Positions 17,089-25,754 of a stretch of 54,425 nt of DNA are shown here, piece by piece (the stretch's first letter is position 1; every line of letters starts with the position of its first letter). A program made the translations under genes and the position numbers. The notes below the pieces were generated by a model. That model ran no database searches and was not told the DNA's origin. It saw only the letters and a list, made by a program, of their open reading frames with translations. The stretch lies in NCBI RefSeq assembly GCF_016598485.1, contig NZ_JAEMUW010000030.1, positions 1 through 54,425 on the forward strand, in the 5' to 3' direction. This DNA is from Micromonospora coerulea. Its GTDB lineage: Bacteria; Actinomycetota; Actinomycetes; Mycobacteriales; Micromonosporaceae.

Positions 17089-17750
17089 TCTGACAGCCCA
17101 GGCCAACGCCCCGATGACACCGTGTCCACCCGCCGACTCGCCGACCTGACAGACACCGGCGGCCACCGGCACCGACTCTGACAGCGGGCTAACAAACTGG
17201 CCTTGACCTGCGCGTTGACACCACCCAGTCCGGTGGTGACACCGGCCGCGCCGGCGGATCTGACAGCCCGGCCGCGCCCGTCAGAGGGGTCTGACAGCGG
17301 TATGACAACCGCGCCGTGACGCCACGGCGGTGTCTGACAAGCCTGCCGTTGTCAGATGACGCCAACCTGACGGCGGCACGGTGTCTGTCACGGCGACACT
17401 CCCGGCGGCGAACCGCGATCTGACAGCGGCACCGCCGGATGACACGACGTCGCGGCGCTGTCATCGACAACACTGCCTGACCGCGCCAGACCTGACACGC
17501 GGGCCCTGGCGCGACGCCGCGCCGGTCTGACAGCGCGGTCCACGCACCAACGTCATCGGCATCCGTCGTTACGCCGGGCGGGGGGATGCGCGTCACCTTC
17601 CGTCACGATGAGCGGCGACGACGGCCCCGGGGCGTCGGTCTGACCGCATCGCAGCGCCTGCGGGCGGGGTCGGCAGGGTGGTGCTGTGAGACCTCTGTCA
17701 GGCCGAGGGGTGTCCGCCAGAGCTGACAAATGCCGGTTTGAGGGGTGTCA
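17089..17750. repeat. Iteron-like array of TCTGACAGC in non-coding DNA
   Basis: Six exact copies of TCTGACAGC start at 17089, 17177, 17259, 17290, 17419 and 17526. About ten further TGACA(G/C/A) or inverted TGTCA cores lie among them, for example at 17115, 17147, 17237, 17303, 17335, 17350, 17385, 17440, 17458, 17493, 17695, 17724 and 17746. The spacing is irregular (31-129 bases), so this is not a CRISPR. The 800-bp gap between the divergent genes 16115 and 17785 holds no convincing gene. It could be an origin of replication or transfer, a partition site or a multi-operator. Module 1 has lost the corresponding region. Confidence 0.75.
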
Positions 17751-17784
17751 GCGCATCACGGCGCGGCGCGGAGCCCACATCCAG

Positions 17785-18681
17785 ATGAGCGAGCACACGC
17801 CGCAGCACCACCTCGACCCTGCCCAGCCCGTCGACCCGCACGACGTCGACCCGACCCTGATCGACCTGGTCGCCGGCGACCCGCCCGTGCCGGTCACCGT
17901 GTGGCGCACCGCCCGCGGCCCGGCCGACGCCGGCCGCACCATCGGCGCCCGACTGGCCTACCGGCTCGTCGCCGCCTACAGCCGCCCCGGCGAGGCCGTC
18001 GTCGACCTCACCGGAGACCACGCCCTGACCGCCGTCTGCGCGGCCGGCGCACGCCGGCACCACCCGGGCTGGTTCACCGACGCGTCCAGCCTGATCATCG
18101 GACCAGCCACCCCGCCGACCCGCCCCGACCCGGCCGCCATGCCCGACGACAGCAGCGGCGACCTGCCAGACATGCGCACGTGGTTCGGCGACGATCTCAC
18201 CGACCCCGACCTGCCCGCAGACGAGGCCACCACCTACCCCGGTCGCACGTCGCTGACGGAGGCGACCAGCCTGGTCGTGGCCTGCTGGCCCCTGGACGCG
18301 GCCGACACAATCAACCGGGTCCGGCTGGCGTGGCTGCTGACCGCGTGCGCTCGCCTGCTGCGCCCCGGCGGCTGCCTCGTCCTCGTCGTCACCGTGCCGG
18401 CCAGCATGGACGGGCCGGAGGACTTCACCCCGGTGGCCACCGCCGCCGCAGCTGCCCGCCTGGGCTACCTGCAGCACATCGTCGCCGTCGCCGCCGACAC
18501 CGACAGCGACGCGTTCGTCTACCACGTCACCGACGAGGAACTGCTCACCCTCGCCCAGCAGACCGGCGAGCAGCAGTGGTCGGTAGCACACCTGCGGGTA
18601 CACGCCGACCTGCTCGTGTTCAGCCAGCAGCCCGACCAGCTACGGCGCCCGCGCCGACAGGAAGGCGGCAACCGTGACTGA
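17785..18681 (+). CDS. Methyltransferase-like protein lacking catalytic motif IV (full-length copy)
   Basis: 298 residues, homologous to 7973-8761. A proline/His/Asp-rich N terminus (about residues 1-35) precedes the Rossmann-like part, which has a motif I-like EAVVDLTGDHALT, then LTACARLLRPGGCLVLVVTVP and a C-terminal VHADLLVFSQQP. In place of motif IV it has ACWPLDAADT, not (D/N/S)PP(Y/F). It is probably a non-catalytic partner of the overlapping methyltransferase 18674-19699 (8-base overlap), perhaps for DNA recognition. I chose ATG 17785; an open frame extends back to 17686 through iteron copies, without a better start. Confidence 0.7.
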   Translation: MSEHTPQHHLDPAQPVDPHDVDPTLIDLVAGDPPVPVTVWRTARGPADAGRTIGARLAYRLVAAYSRPGEAVVDLTGDHALTAVCAAGARRHHPGWFTDASSLIIGPATPPTRPDPAAMPDDSSGDLPDMRTWFGDDLTDPDLPADEATTYPGRTSLTEATSLVVACWPLDAADTINRVRLAWLLTACARLLRPGGCLVLVVTVPASMDGPEDFTPVATAAAAARLGYLQHIVAVAADTDSDAFVYHVTDEELLTLAQQTGEQQWSVAHLRVHADLLVFSQQPDQLRRPRRQEGGNRD

Positions 18682-19699
18682 GCACGAGCACGTCCACCCG
18701 GAGCAGAACAAGTGCCACCCCAGCCCACCCGGATGCCTGCGTCCCCATCGAACCGAGCCGGACCCCGACAGGCTGTCGGTGTGGGCGACCGCCCAACGCG
18801 CCGGCCCGGTGCAGCGCCGCGGCCGGTACGTGCCGGAGTCGGTCAAGCACCCCGCTCGGATGCTCCCGGCCATCGCCGCGCACGCCGTGCACGCCTACAC
18901 CCAGCCCGGAGACCTGGTCCTGGACCCGATGTGCGGCATCGGCACCACCCTCGTCGAGGCCGTCCACGCCGGCCGTGACGCCCTCGGCGTCGAGTACGAG
19001 TCGCGTTGGTCCGACATCGCGGATGCCAACATCACCCACGCCCACGACCAGGGAGCTACCGGCCGGGCCTCGGTGATCCGCGGTGACGCCACCCGCCTTT
19101 GGTCCCTGCTGCCTGCCGCCCTGACCGGGCAGGTCACCCTGGTGGTCACCTCACCGCCCTACGGACCGACCGTTCACGGCCTCATCCGGCCCGGCGCCGA
19201 CGGGGTGGCGAAGTTCGACAACGCCTACAACGACGGCACCGACAAAGGAAACCTCGCCTACCGCGACCTCACCGGCCTCACCGACGGCTTCGCCCAGATC
19301 CTCACCGGCTGCGCGACCCTGCTACGCCCCGGCGGCACCGTCGTGGTCACCGCCCGCCCCTGGCGCAAGAACAGCCAACTCGTCGACCTGCCCTCCGCCG
19401 TCATCGCCGCCGGCGTCCGCGCCGGCCTGACACCGACCGAACGCTGCGTCGCGCTGCTTGCCGCGGTCCGCGACGGGCGCCTCGTCGCCCGGCCGTCGTT
19501 CTTCCAACTCCAGGCCGTCCGCAAAGCCCGCACCGCCGGCACGCCCCTGCACCTGATCACCCACGAAGACGTCCTGATCTTCACCAAGGTGCCAACCCCC
19601 GCGAGTTCCGGCGAACCCAGGCGTTCCGACAGCGGATCCGAACGCCACCAGGGCCCGCCCAGCCGGGACGCCGCCGGGGACCCGGGGGAGGGAGGTTGA
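18674..19699 (+). CDS. DNA amino-methyltransferase (N4-cytosine/N6-adenine type), module 2
   Basis: A 341-residue class I enzyme. It has motif I (LDPMCGIGTTLVEA), GVEYESRWSDIADAN, motif IV TSPPYG, LLRPGGTVVVTARPWRK and a FFQLQAVRKART tail. The GTG start overlaps the end of the non-catalytic partner, and the stop overlaps the TTG start of the C5-methyltransferase (TTGA, 19696-19699). By eye it is about 85-90% identical to the module 1 enzyme. The C-terminal tail is polar and variable. It should methylate an exocyclic amino group in DNA; the target is unknown. Confidence 0.88.
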   Translation: MTEHEHVHPEQNKCHPSPPGCLRPHRTEPDPDRLSVWATAQRAGPVQRRGRYVPESVKHPARMLPAIAAHAVHAYTQPGDLVLDPMCGIGTTLVEAVHAGRDALGVEYESRWSDIADANITHAHDQGATGRASVIRGDATRLWSLLPAALTGQVTLVVTSPPYGPTVHGLIRPGADGVAKFDNAYNDGTDKGNLAYRDLTGLTDGFAQILTGCATLLRPGGTVVVTARPWRKNSQLVDLPSAVIAAGVRAGLTPTERCVALLAAVRDGRLVARPSFFQLQAVRKARTAGTPLHLITHEDVLIFTKVPTPASSGEPRRSDSGSERHQGPPSRDAAGDPGEGG

Positions 19700-20244
19700 A
19701 TGACCGTCCCACCCGGCCGCGCATCGGATCCCTGTGCACCGGATACGGCGGCCTCGACCTGGCCGTCGAGCTGGTGCTCGGCGGCCGGCTCGCCTGGTAC
19801 GCCGAAACCGACCGACACGCCCGCACCGTCTGCGAACATCACTGGCCGCACGTGCCCAACCTCGGTGACATCCGCACGGTCGACTGGACAACCGTCCAGC
19901 CCGTCGACGTCCTCACCGCCGGATTCCCATGCCAGGACATCTCCAACGCCGGCAAACGCGCTGGCATCACCGGCCAACACTCCAGCCTCTGGACACACGT
20001 CGCCGACCCCGTTCGGGTACTACGACCGCCGCTCGTCTTCGTGGAAAACGTGGCCGCCCTGCGCCGCAGGGGACTCGACGTCGTCCAAGCCGACCTGGCC
20101 ACGCTCGGGTACGACACGAGCTGGCTATGCCTACGCGCATCCGACATCGGCGCCGCCCACCGACGCGACCGCCTGTTCCTGCTCGCCACTCCCACCCAAC
20201 GACTCACCAGGCGTGCGAACGTTGCCGACGCCCTGCGCCCGTGA
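19696..20244 (+). CDS. C5-cytosine methyltransferase, catalytic half (motifs I-VIII), module 2
   Basis: 182 residues with the same motif set as the module 1 copy: GSLCTGYGGLDLAVELVL (I), TAGFPCQDISNAGKRAG (IV, catalytic Cys), LVFVENVAALR (VI) and HRRDRLFLLA (VIII). It ends at TGA 20242-20244, just before the target-recognition region, which is in the +1 frame. TTG 19696 overlaps the preceding stop and lies behind GGGGGAGGGAGG. An ATG at 19700 has an equally good ribosome site, but it starts the other frame, which does not encode motif I. Confidence 0.78.
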   Translation: MNDRPTRPRIGSLCTGYGGLDLAVELVLGGRLAWYAETDRHARTVCEHHWPHVPNLGDIRTVDWTTVQPVDVLTAGFPCQDISNAGKRAGITGQHSSLWTHVADPVRVLRPPLVFVENVAALRRRGLDVVQADLATLGYDTSWLCLRASDIGAAHRRDRLFLLATPTQRLTRRANVADALRP

Positions 20245-21007
20245 CGGCAAGGGCCTCGGCCACCAGTACGGGCTGCCCGACGTGATCGAGCCCGGCGGTA
20301 CCCGCCACGGTCTTCTGCCGACCGCGACGCCGGTGGACCGCCGTCCGCCGGCCGACACCACTGCCCGACCCGGCACCGCCAACCCCGACGACATCGGGCC
20401 CGTCCTCGCCGACGCCGACCGGCTGCTGCCCACCCCCAGGGCCAGCGACACCGGCACCGCCGGACGGCGCGCCGGACAGGGCTTCCGGCCGCCCCTCTCA
20501 CAGGTCCTGCTCCCCACCCCCAGGGCAACCGACGGCGCCAAGGGCTGCCCCGGACAGCGCGGATCGCACGGTGACCTGACCCTGCCCTCCGCGGCGGTGC
20601 AGGTCCCCGCCCGGACGCTGCCCACACCACGCGCGTCCGACGGGCGCGGCCCCGGGGCCCACGGCGACGGCGGCGCGGACCTGCGCACCACCATCGACTG
20701 CCTCCCCGGCGAACTCGGAGCACGCGACGACACCCGCTGGGGGCCCTACGCCGCCGCGATCGCCCGATGGGAACTCCTGCTCACCCAGCCCGTCCCCGAA
20801 CCGACCCAGACCGGCCGCCACGGCAAACCCGTCCTCGCGCCACCGTTCGTGCAATGGCTCATGGGCCTCGAACGAGGCTGGGTCACCGACCTCGACCTGC
20901 CCCGCACCGCCGCACTGCGCGTGCTCGGCAACGGTGTCGTCCCCCAACAAGCAGCGGCAGCGCTCCAGCTGCTGCTCTGCCCCAGACGCTGGCAGGTGAC
21001 GACATGA
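20213..21007 (+). CDS. C5-cytosine methyltransferase, C-terminal half (TRD, motifs IX-X), module 2
   Basis: Read in the +1 frame relative to the catalytic half and overlapping it by 32 bases from a possible GTG at 20213. It carries repeated LPTP motifs (LPTPCARD, LPTPRASD, LPTPRATD, LPTPRASD), then LAPPFVQWLMGLERGW and motif X (VLGNGVVPQQAAAALQ). The overlap length and frame relation equal those of module 1. The two halves may be separate subunits, as in the two-chain enzyme M.AquI, or one chain made by +1 frameshifting. The frame is open back to an ATG at 19700, but that part is not methyltransferase-like. Confidence 0.65.
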   Translation: MRTLPTPCARDGKGLGHQYGLPDVIEPGGTRHGLLPTATPVDRRPPADTTARPGTANPDDIGPVLADADRLLPTPRASDTGTAGRRAGQGFRPPLSQVLLPTPRATDGAKGCPGQRGSHGDLTLPSAAVQVPARTLPTPRASDGRGPGAHGDGGADLRTTIDCLPGELGARDDTRWGPYAAAIARWELLLTQPVPEPTQTGRHGKPVLAPPFVQWLMGLERGWVTDLDLPRTAALRVLGNGVVPQQAAAALQLLLCPRRWQVTT

Positions 21008-21102
21008 CCAGCCGCAACCCAAGGCGCCACCCCAGGCAGGGCCACCGGCCCTCACCGGCAAGTAGGACTGCTCACGCCGCCACGAAGGGTGCCCCGGCAT
21101 GA
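21004..21102 (+). CDS. 32-residue basic microprotein coupled to both neighbours
   Basis: The ATG at 21004 overlaps the methyltransferase stop (ATGA), and its stop overlaps the ATG of the excisionase gene at 21099 (ATGA). The peptide (MTSRNPRRHPRQGHRPSPAS and 12 more residues) is rich in Arg, His and Pro. In module 1 the same spot has no stop: the frame from 5594 continues into the excisionase. This may be a split N-terminal extension or a coupling peptide. Confidence 0.45.
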   Translation: MTSRNPRRHPRQGHRPSPASRTAHAATKGAPA

Positions 21103-21407
21103 GCGAACGGCGACGCACCCGCACCGCCTCATACAACCCGCCACCTACCGAACCCGCGGCCACACCCCGGTGGGCCGAGGCGGATGTCCGCGCGCTGGGA
21201 GTGACCACCGACGTCGTCACCGCCGGACAGATCCTCGGACTGTCCCGCAACACCGCCTACCGCCTCGCCCGCGCCGGAACCTTCCCCGTCCCGGTCATCC
21301 AGGCCGGCCACCAGTACCGGATACCCGTCGCCGGCCTCCTCGCCGCCCTGCACCTCACCACCACGGCACCACCCGACGGCGACGACCCGCACCCACCCGC
21401 ACCGTAG
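21099..21407 (+). CDS. xis: Excisionase-like HTH protein of module 2
   Basis: A 102-residue small DNA-binding protein. The helix-turn-helix VVTAGQILGLSRNTAYRLARAGTFPVPV is followed by the wing QAGHQYRIPVAGLLAALHL, as in module 1 and in AICE-type excisionases. It lies 121 bases before the integrase, with which it would decide between integration and excision. The start overlaps the preceding micro-ORF stop. Confidence 0.85.
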   Translation: MSERRRTRTASYNPPPTEPAATPRWAEADVRALGVTTDVVTAGQILGLSRNTAYRLARAGTFPVPVIQAGHQYRIPVAGLLAALHLTTTAPPDGDDPHPPAP

Positions 21408-21528
21408 ACACCCACCGAGCGGCGACTGCCCGCGACGACTTGATCGTCGCGGGCAGTCGAGCGTGCATATCGATCGACAAAACCGCTGCCCCGGCAGCCA
21501 CCAGCCCACCCACCCGGAGAACCCACCC

Positions 21529-22992
21529 ATGTCGCACGGATCGATCTTCAAACGCTGCGGCTGCCGCGACCCGCGCACCCGCAAACCCCTCGGCAACCAC
21601 TGCCCGAAACTCCGACGCGCCAACCGGTCCTGGAACCCCGACCACGGCCACTGGGCCTACCAACTGGAACTCCCACCCACCGCCGACGGCCGCCGCCGAC
21701 AGCTACGCCCCACCGGCTTCGACACCCACAAACAAGCCGCCGACGAACTCGACCGGGCCCGGCAGTTGCTTGATCTCGCCGGCCGCAATCGCCGCCGCCG
21801 CGTCGAGGTCGGCGACCTGCTGCAGGCCACCCTCCGCGCCGGCGGGACCCTTCCCGATGTCGACACCGTCCGCAACCGGCTCCGCGCCGACACCCCACTG
21901 GTCGGTGTGCCCACCCTCGCCGAATGGCTGACCACCTGGCTGCAGCGGCTCACCGTCGACGACAACACCCGCCGCGGCTACGAATCCCACGTCCGCGTGC
22001 ACCTCATCCCGCACATCGGCGACGTCGTCCTGGACAAACTGCGCCCCCACCACATCGAGGACCTCATCGACAACATCAAGCAACGCAACGCCGACATCGC
22101 CACCGCGAAAGCCAGCCCCGACCCCGACACCCGCGCCAGCGTCCGAGGGGTGCGACCCACCGGACCCGCCACCATCGCCCGCATCCGCGCCACCCTGCGC
22201 AAGGCGTTCAACGACGCCCTCGCCCGAGAGGTGGTCAGCGGCGTCACGAACCCCGCCACCCTCGTCAAGACCCCCAACGCTCGGGCCAAACCGATCGTGT
22301 GGGAACCGGAACGCGTCGAAAGGTGGAAGGCCACCGGCAAGGTCCCCGGCCCCGTCATGGTCTGGACCGACGACCTCCTCATCCAGTTCCTGGACTACGC
22401 CGCCGAGCATGCCCCGGACCTGCACCCGCTACTGCACCTCATGGCCTACCGCGGACCCCGCCGCGGCGAAGCATGCGGACTCCTCGACGCCGAAGTCCGC
22501 CTCGCCAAAGGCGAGGTCAGCATCGTCAACCAAATCGCCACCCACGGCTACGAGGCCCGCCAGAAACGGCCCAAGAGCGACGCCGGCAACCGCGAGGTCA
22601 CCCTCGACCCCGACACCGTCGCCGTCCTCACCGCCTACAAGGCCCGCCGCGCCGCCTGGCGTCTCGCCGCCGGGAAGGACTGGCCCGACACTGGGCTGTT
22701 CTTCGTCCGACCCGACGGCGGACCGTGGCACCCCAACTCGATTACCCAACGCTTCCGCCGCCTCGTCAAACAAGCCGGGCTGCCACCCATCCGACTGCAC
22801 GACCTGCGCCACGGCGCCGCCACCCTCGCCCTCGACGCCGGCGTCGACATCAAAGTCGTCTCCGACCAACTCGGCCACTCCACCACCACACTCACCCGCG
22901 ACACTTACCAGAGCGTCGTCAAGCGGCTGCACCATGAAGCCGCAACCGCCGTCGCCGACAGAATCAAGAACAAGCGGCGCCGTACCGCCTGA
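21529..22992 (+). CDS. int: Tyrosine recombinase/integrase of module 2, apparently intact
   Basis: 487 residues. The N terminus (IFKRCGC, then NHCPKLRR) forms a Cys motif followed by the AP2-like arm domain YQLELPP and RPTGFDTHKQAADELDRA. A SAM-like core-binding domain follows (VPTLAEWLTTWLQR). The catalytic domain has the first Arg in YRGPRRGEACGLLD, a Lys-containing turn (RPKSDAGNREV), HDLRHGAATLALDAG (HxxR), LGHSTTTLT (His) and the nucleophile in DTYQSVVKRL. All catalytic residues are present. The start at 21529 has GGAGA 8 bases upstream. It is clearly more diverged from the module 1 integrase (about half identical by eye) than the linked methyltransferases are from each other. Confidence 0.93.
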   Translation: MSHGSIFKRCGCRDPRTRKPLGNHCPKLRRANRSWNPDHGHWAYQLELPPTADGRRRQLRPTGFDTHKQAADELDRARQLLDLAGRNRRRRVEVGDLLQATLRAGGTLPDVDTVRNRLRADTPLVGVPTLAEWLTTWLQRLTVDDNTRRGYESHVRVHLIPHIGDVVLDKLRPHHIEDLIDNIKQRNADIATAKASPDPDTRASVRGVRPTGPATIARIRATLRKAFNDALAREVVSGVTNPATLVKTPNARAKPIVWEPERVERWKATGKVPGPVMVWTDDLLIQFLDYAAEHAPDLHPLLHLMAYRGPRRGEACGLLDAEVRLAKGEVSIVNQIATHGYEARQKRPKSDAGNREVTLDPDTVAVLTAYKARRAAWRLAAGKDWPDTGLFFVRPDGGPWHPNSITQRFRRLVKQAGLPPIRLHDLRHGAATLALDAGVDIKVVSDQLGHSTTTLTRDTYQSVVKRLHHEAATAVADRIKNKRRRTA

Positions 22993-23145
22993 GCGACCGA
23001 CCTGGGTGATGGGTTGAAATGTCAGCTCAGGGGTCTGCGGTACTTTCTTCACCAACACCAATCGGTGAACAGGTGGAGTTCTGCCGCGTTGCCGGACGTC
23101 TTACATGAGGCGACACCCGGAATCCACATTGGAGGGCATGATTCG

Positions 23146-23871
23146 ATGAGTTCCTACACCATCACGATCGCCGCTGACGATCCCAGTCGAGCGACCACAA
23201 CCCTGAAGGTGGAGGTGAACGACAGCACCCCGCGTATCACCGAACTGGTGGTACGCGCCGGGCAGGGGGACGGGCTGACGGCGGGCCAGATCCCCGCGGT
23301 CGACCTGGATCTGCTGTTGAGGGCGATCGCGCCCGCCGCCGGTCAGCGGCAGGCGATAGCGACGCCGCCCATTGCCGTATCCGACGAGGTGCCCGCAGCC
23401 GGCGGTATGTCCGCGGACGACGGTGAGCCGCCCGCCGAGCCGACGGCGGTCCAGTCCACCGCCCCTACAACGGCTGCGGATGAGCCGGCTACGAGTCACC
23501 CTGTGGAAGTTGGTGCGGTTGACGTCGTGGTGCCCAAGCAGGCGTCACCGGCGACCAAGGCAAGCAAAGCGAAGAAGGCCACCCGGGCGTCAGGCGCCGG
23601 CGCGACCCGCAGCCGAGCGGGCAAGGGGAAGACCGCAGCGGGCGCCAAGGCCTCGACTACGGTGGCGAAGGCCGCGAAGCGGACCGCCAAAGGTGGGTCC
23701 TCCGGAGGCGAGGGGCGGGTGTACCGGCGCTCACCGGCCGATCTCGAAGCGGTCTACCAGCAGGCCGGCAGTGTGACCGCCGTCGCCGACCACTACGACG
23801 TGCCCCGGCACACCGCCCAGGGATGGATCCGCACGCTGCGCCGCCGGCAAGCCGGGCCAGTTTCTGAGTAG
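23146..23871 (+). CDS. H1-like, Ala/Lys-rich DNA-binding protein with C-terminal HTH
   Basis: 241 residues. An N-terminal beta-rich part (YTITIAADDPSRATTTLKVE, ITELVVRAG) is followed by an acidic Ala/Pro linker. Residues of about 125-185 are basic Lys/Ala/Thr repeats (KASKAKKATRAS, AKAAKRTAKGG), like histone H1 tails. The C terminus is a helix-turn-helix (SPADLEAVYQQAGSVTAVADHYDVPRHTAQGWIRTLRRR). ATG 23146 has GGAGGG about 10 bases upstream. It is likely a nucleoid-associated or regulatory protein. It follows the integrase but may not belong to the module. Confidence 0.75.
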   Translation: MSSYTITIAADDPSRATTTLKVEVNDSTPRITELVVRAGQGDGLTAGQIPAVDLDLLLRAIAPAAGQRQAIATPPIAVSDEVPAAGGMSADDGEPPAEPTAVQSTAPTTAADEPATSHPVEVGAVDVVVPKQASPATKASKAKKATRASGAGATRSRAGKGKTAAGAKASTTVAKAAKRTAKGGSSGGEGRVYRRSPADLEAVYQQAGSVTAVADHYDVPRHTAQGWIRTLRRRQAGPVSE

Positions 23872-24345
23872 GGGAACCGGGCCAACAGGGGCGTCGCGTC
23901 AAGGCGCGGGATTAGAGCCTGACGGCGGGTCGGCGACGTGCTGCGACAACGCCACCAGCTCCCGAGTCATGCTTCTGCCCCATGGGTATGGCAGTCATCC
24001 GGCCGGCGACGGCTCGAGGACTCGGTCGGGAATGGCGTGGCGGGCGAAGCACGCCGCAGGCTGCCCGTGCGCGCAGGTGGCGACGGTGCGGCGGGCGGTG
24101 GCAGCCTAACCCGACTGGCCGGGGCGGCGACCGCGGCGTGGAGGAGGCCGAGGCCGACATCAGCGTCATTTGAGAGCGGCCGGCCGACAACTGTGTTCCA
24201 GAGGCCGAGAGGCACCAGATTCAGGACCTGCTGCGCTATGTCGCCCGCCGGGACCATCGGGCAGGCTGACCGCCCCTGGCCACCACCGCCACACGGCATG
24301 GTCGCGCCGACGGCGGGTGGCAGCGCAGCGCCTGTAGGCGGCACC
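23872..24345. other. Intergenic stretch, no gene seen
   Basis: Frames are open on both strands, as expected at this GC content, but none shows family motifs or a supported start. It presumably contains the promoter of the truncated helicase gene. Confidence 0.45.
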
Positions 24346-25564
24346 ATGGTCTCCGTGACCGCTCCCGCCCGCCCGCCCCTGGCAGTACTGGAGGCGGTGC
24401 TGGAGCGGTTGACCTACGTCAACGAGGAAACCGGCTACACCGTCGCCCGCGTGGCCACCGACCGCAGCAGCGACCTGTTGACGGTGGTCGGTGCGCTGCT
24501 CGGCGCGCAGCCCGGGGAGTGCCTGCGCCTTCAGGGACGGTGGTCGTCGCACCCGCAGTACGGGCGGCAGTTCGAGGTCGACTCCTACACCACGGTGCTG
24601 GTCGCGGCGATCCAGGACATCCAGCGGTACCTCGGCTCGGGCCTGGTCAAGGGCATCGGCCCGGTGTTCGCCGAGCGGATCGTCGCCCATTTCGGCCTCG
24701 ACACCCTGCGGGTCATCGAGGAGGAACCCGCACGGCTGGTCGAGGTCCCCGGCCTTGGCCCGAAACGCACGGCGAAGATCACCGCCGCGTGGGAGGAGCA
24801 GAAGGCCATCAAGGAGGTGATGGTCTTCCTCCAGGGAGTCGGCGTGTCCACGTCCCTGGCCGTGCGGATCTTCAAGAAGTACGCCGACGCCTCGATCTCG
24901 GTGGTCAGGAACGAGCCGTACCGGTTGGCGGCCGACGTGTGGGGCATCGGCTTCAAGACCGCTGACACCATCGCCCAGGCCGTCCGCATCCCGCACGACA
25001 GCCGGCAGCGGGTCAAGGCCGGCCTGCAGTACACCCTGTCGGAGGCCAGCGACTCCGGGCACTGCTATCTGCCCGCCCCGCAGCTCGTCGCCGACGCCAC
25101 CAAGATCCTGGACGTGCCCGGTGACCTCGTCACGGCCTGCCTCGACGACCTCGTCGCCGAGGAGGGTGTCGTCCGTGAGGCGCTGCCCGGCCCAGGCGGC
25201 GAGCACGTGCCGGCGGTGTACCTGGTGCCGTTCCACCGCGCCGAGCAGTCCCTGGCCGGGTCGTTGCAGCGGCTGCTGGGAGTCCACGCCGATCGGCTGC
25301 CCCACTTCGCCGACGTCAACTGGGACAAAGCCCTGGCATGGTTGAAGGCCCGCACCGGCGCTGACCTGGCCGCGGAGCAGGAGCAGGCGGTGCGGCTCGC
25401 GCTCACCTCCAAGTTTGCCGTGCTGACCGGCGGGCCCGGCTGCGGCAAGAGCTTCACCGTCCGCTCGATCGTCGAACTCGCCGCCGCGAAGAAGGCCAAG
25501 GTCACCCTCGCCGCCCCGACCGGCCGTGCCGCGAAGCGACTGTCGGAGCTGACCGGCCACCCCG
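24346..25564 (+). pseudogene. RecD2-type ATP-dependent helicase, C-terminal half missing
   Basis: ATG 24346 begins a standard RecD2 N terminus: AVLERLTYVNEETGYTVARV (OB-like), a tandem helix-hairpin-helix region (GSGLVKGIGPVFAERIVAHFG, VEVPGLGPKRTAKI), VWGIGFKTADTIA and DLAAEQEQAVRLAL. The Walker A loop VLTGGPGCGKSFTVR and TLAAPTGRAAKRLSELTGHPA follow. At about 25562 the sequence switches to an IS relic and the frame ends at 25635. Motifs II-VI and the second RecA domain are lost, so helicase activity is not expected. About 405 of some 720-740 residues remain. Confidence 0.85.
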
Positions 25565-25754
25565 CTGCGACTCCGCCTACAACCGACTGCTACGCGGCCT
25601 GCGCTGGCAAGGAGAACACGGCTTCGCGATCCTAATCGGACGCTGGAAAACGCTACGCCACACGACAATCAGCCCAGGCCGCATCGATGACATCTTCGCC
25701 GCCGCGCTACACCTGACCCACTTCGAGTACAAATACCTACCGGAAAGCCGCTGA
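25565..25754 (+). pseudogene. IS5-like transposase C-terminal relic that truncates recD2
   Basis: Joined directly to the helicase fragment is a frame reading SAYNRLLRGLRWQGEHGFAI, LIGRWKTLRHTTISP and RIDDIFAAALHLTHFEYKYL. This is the usual C-terminal end (Glu region and tail) of an actinobacterial DDE transposase. It ends at TGA 25752-25754. The 5' part of the element is absent, so insertion followed by deletion is likely. Confidence 0.65.

Noticed and set aside
17189..17596. 135-codon minus ORF across the repeat field
   Set aside because: No ribosome site, composition dominated by Arg and repeat-derived residues, and no recognisable family. The repeats explain the sequence better.
17089..17750. 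CRISPR array
   Set aside because: The repeat unit is only 9 bases, spacing varies from 31 to 129, copies occur in both orientations and no cas gene is near.
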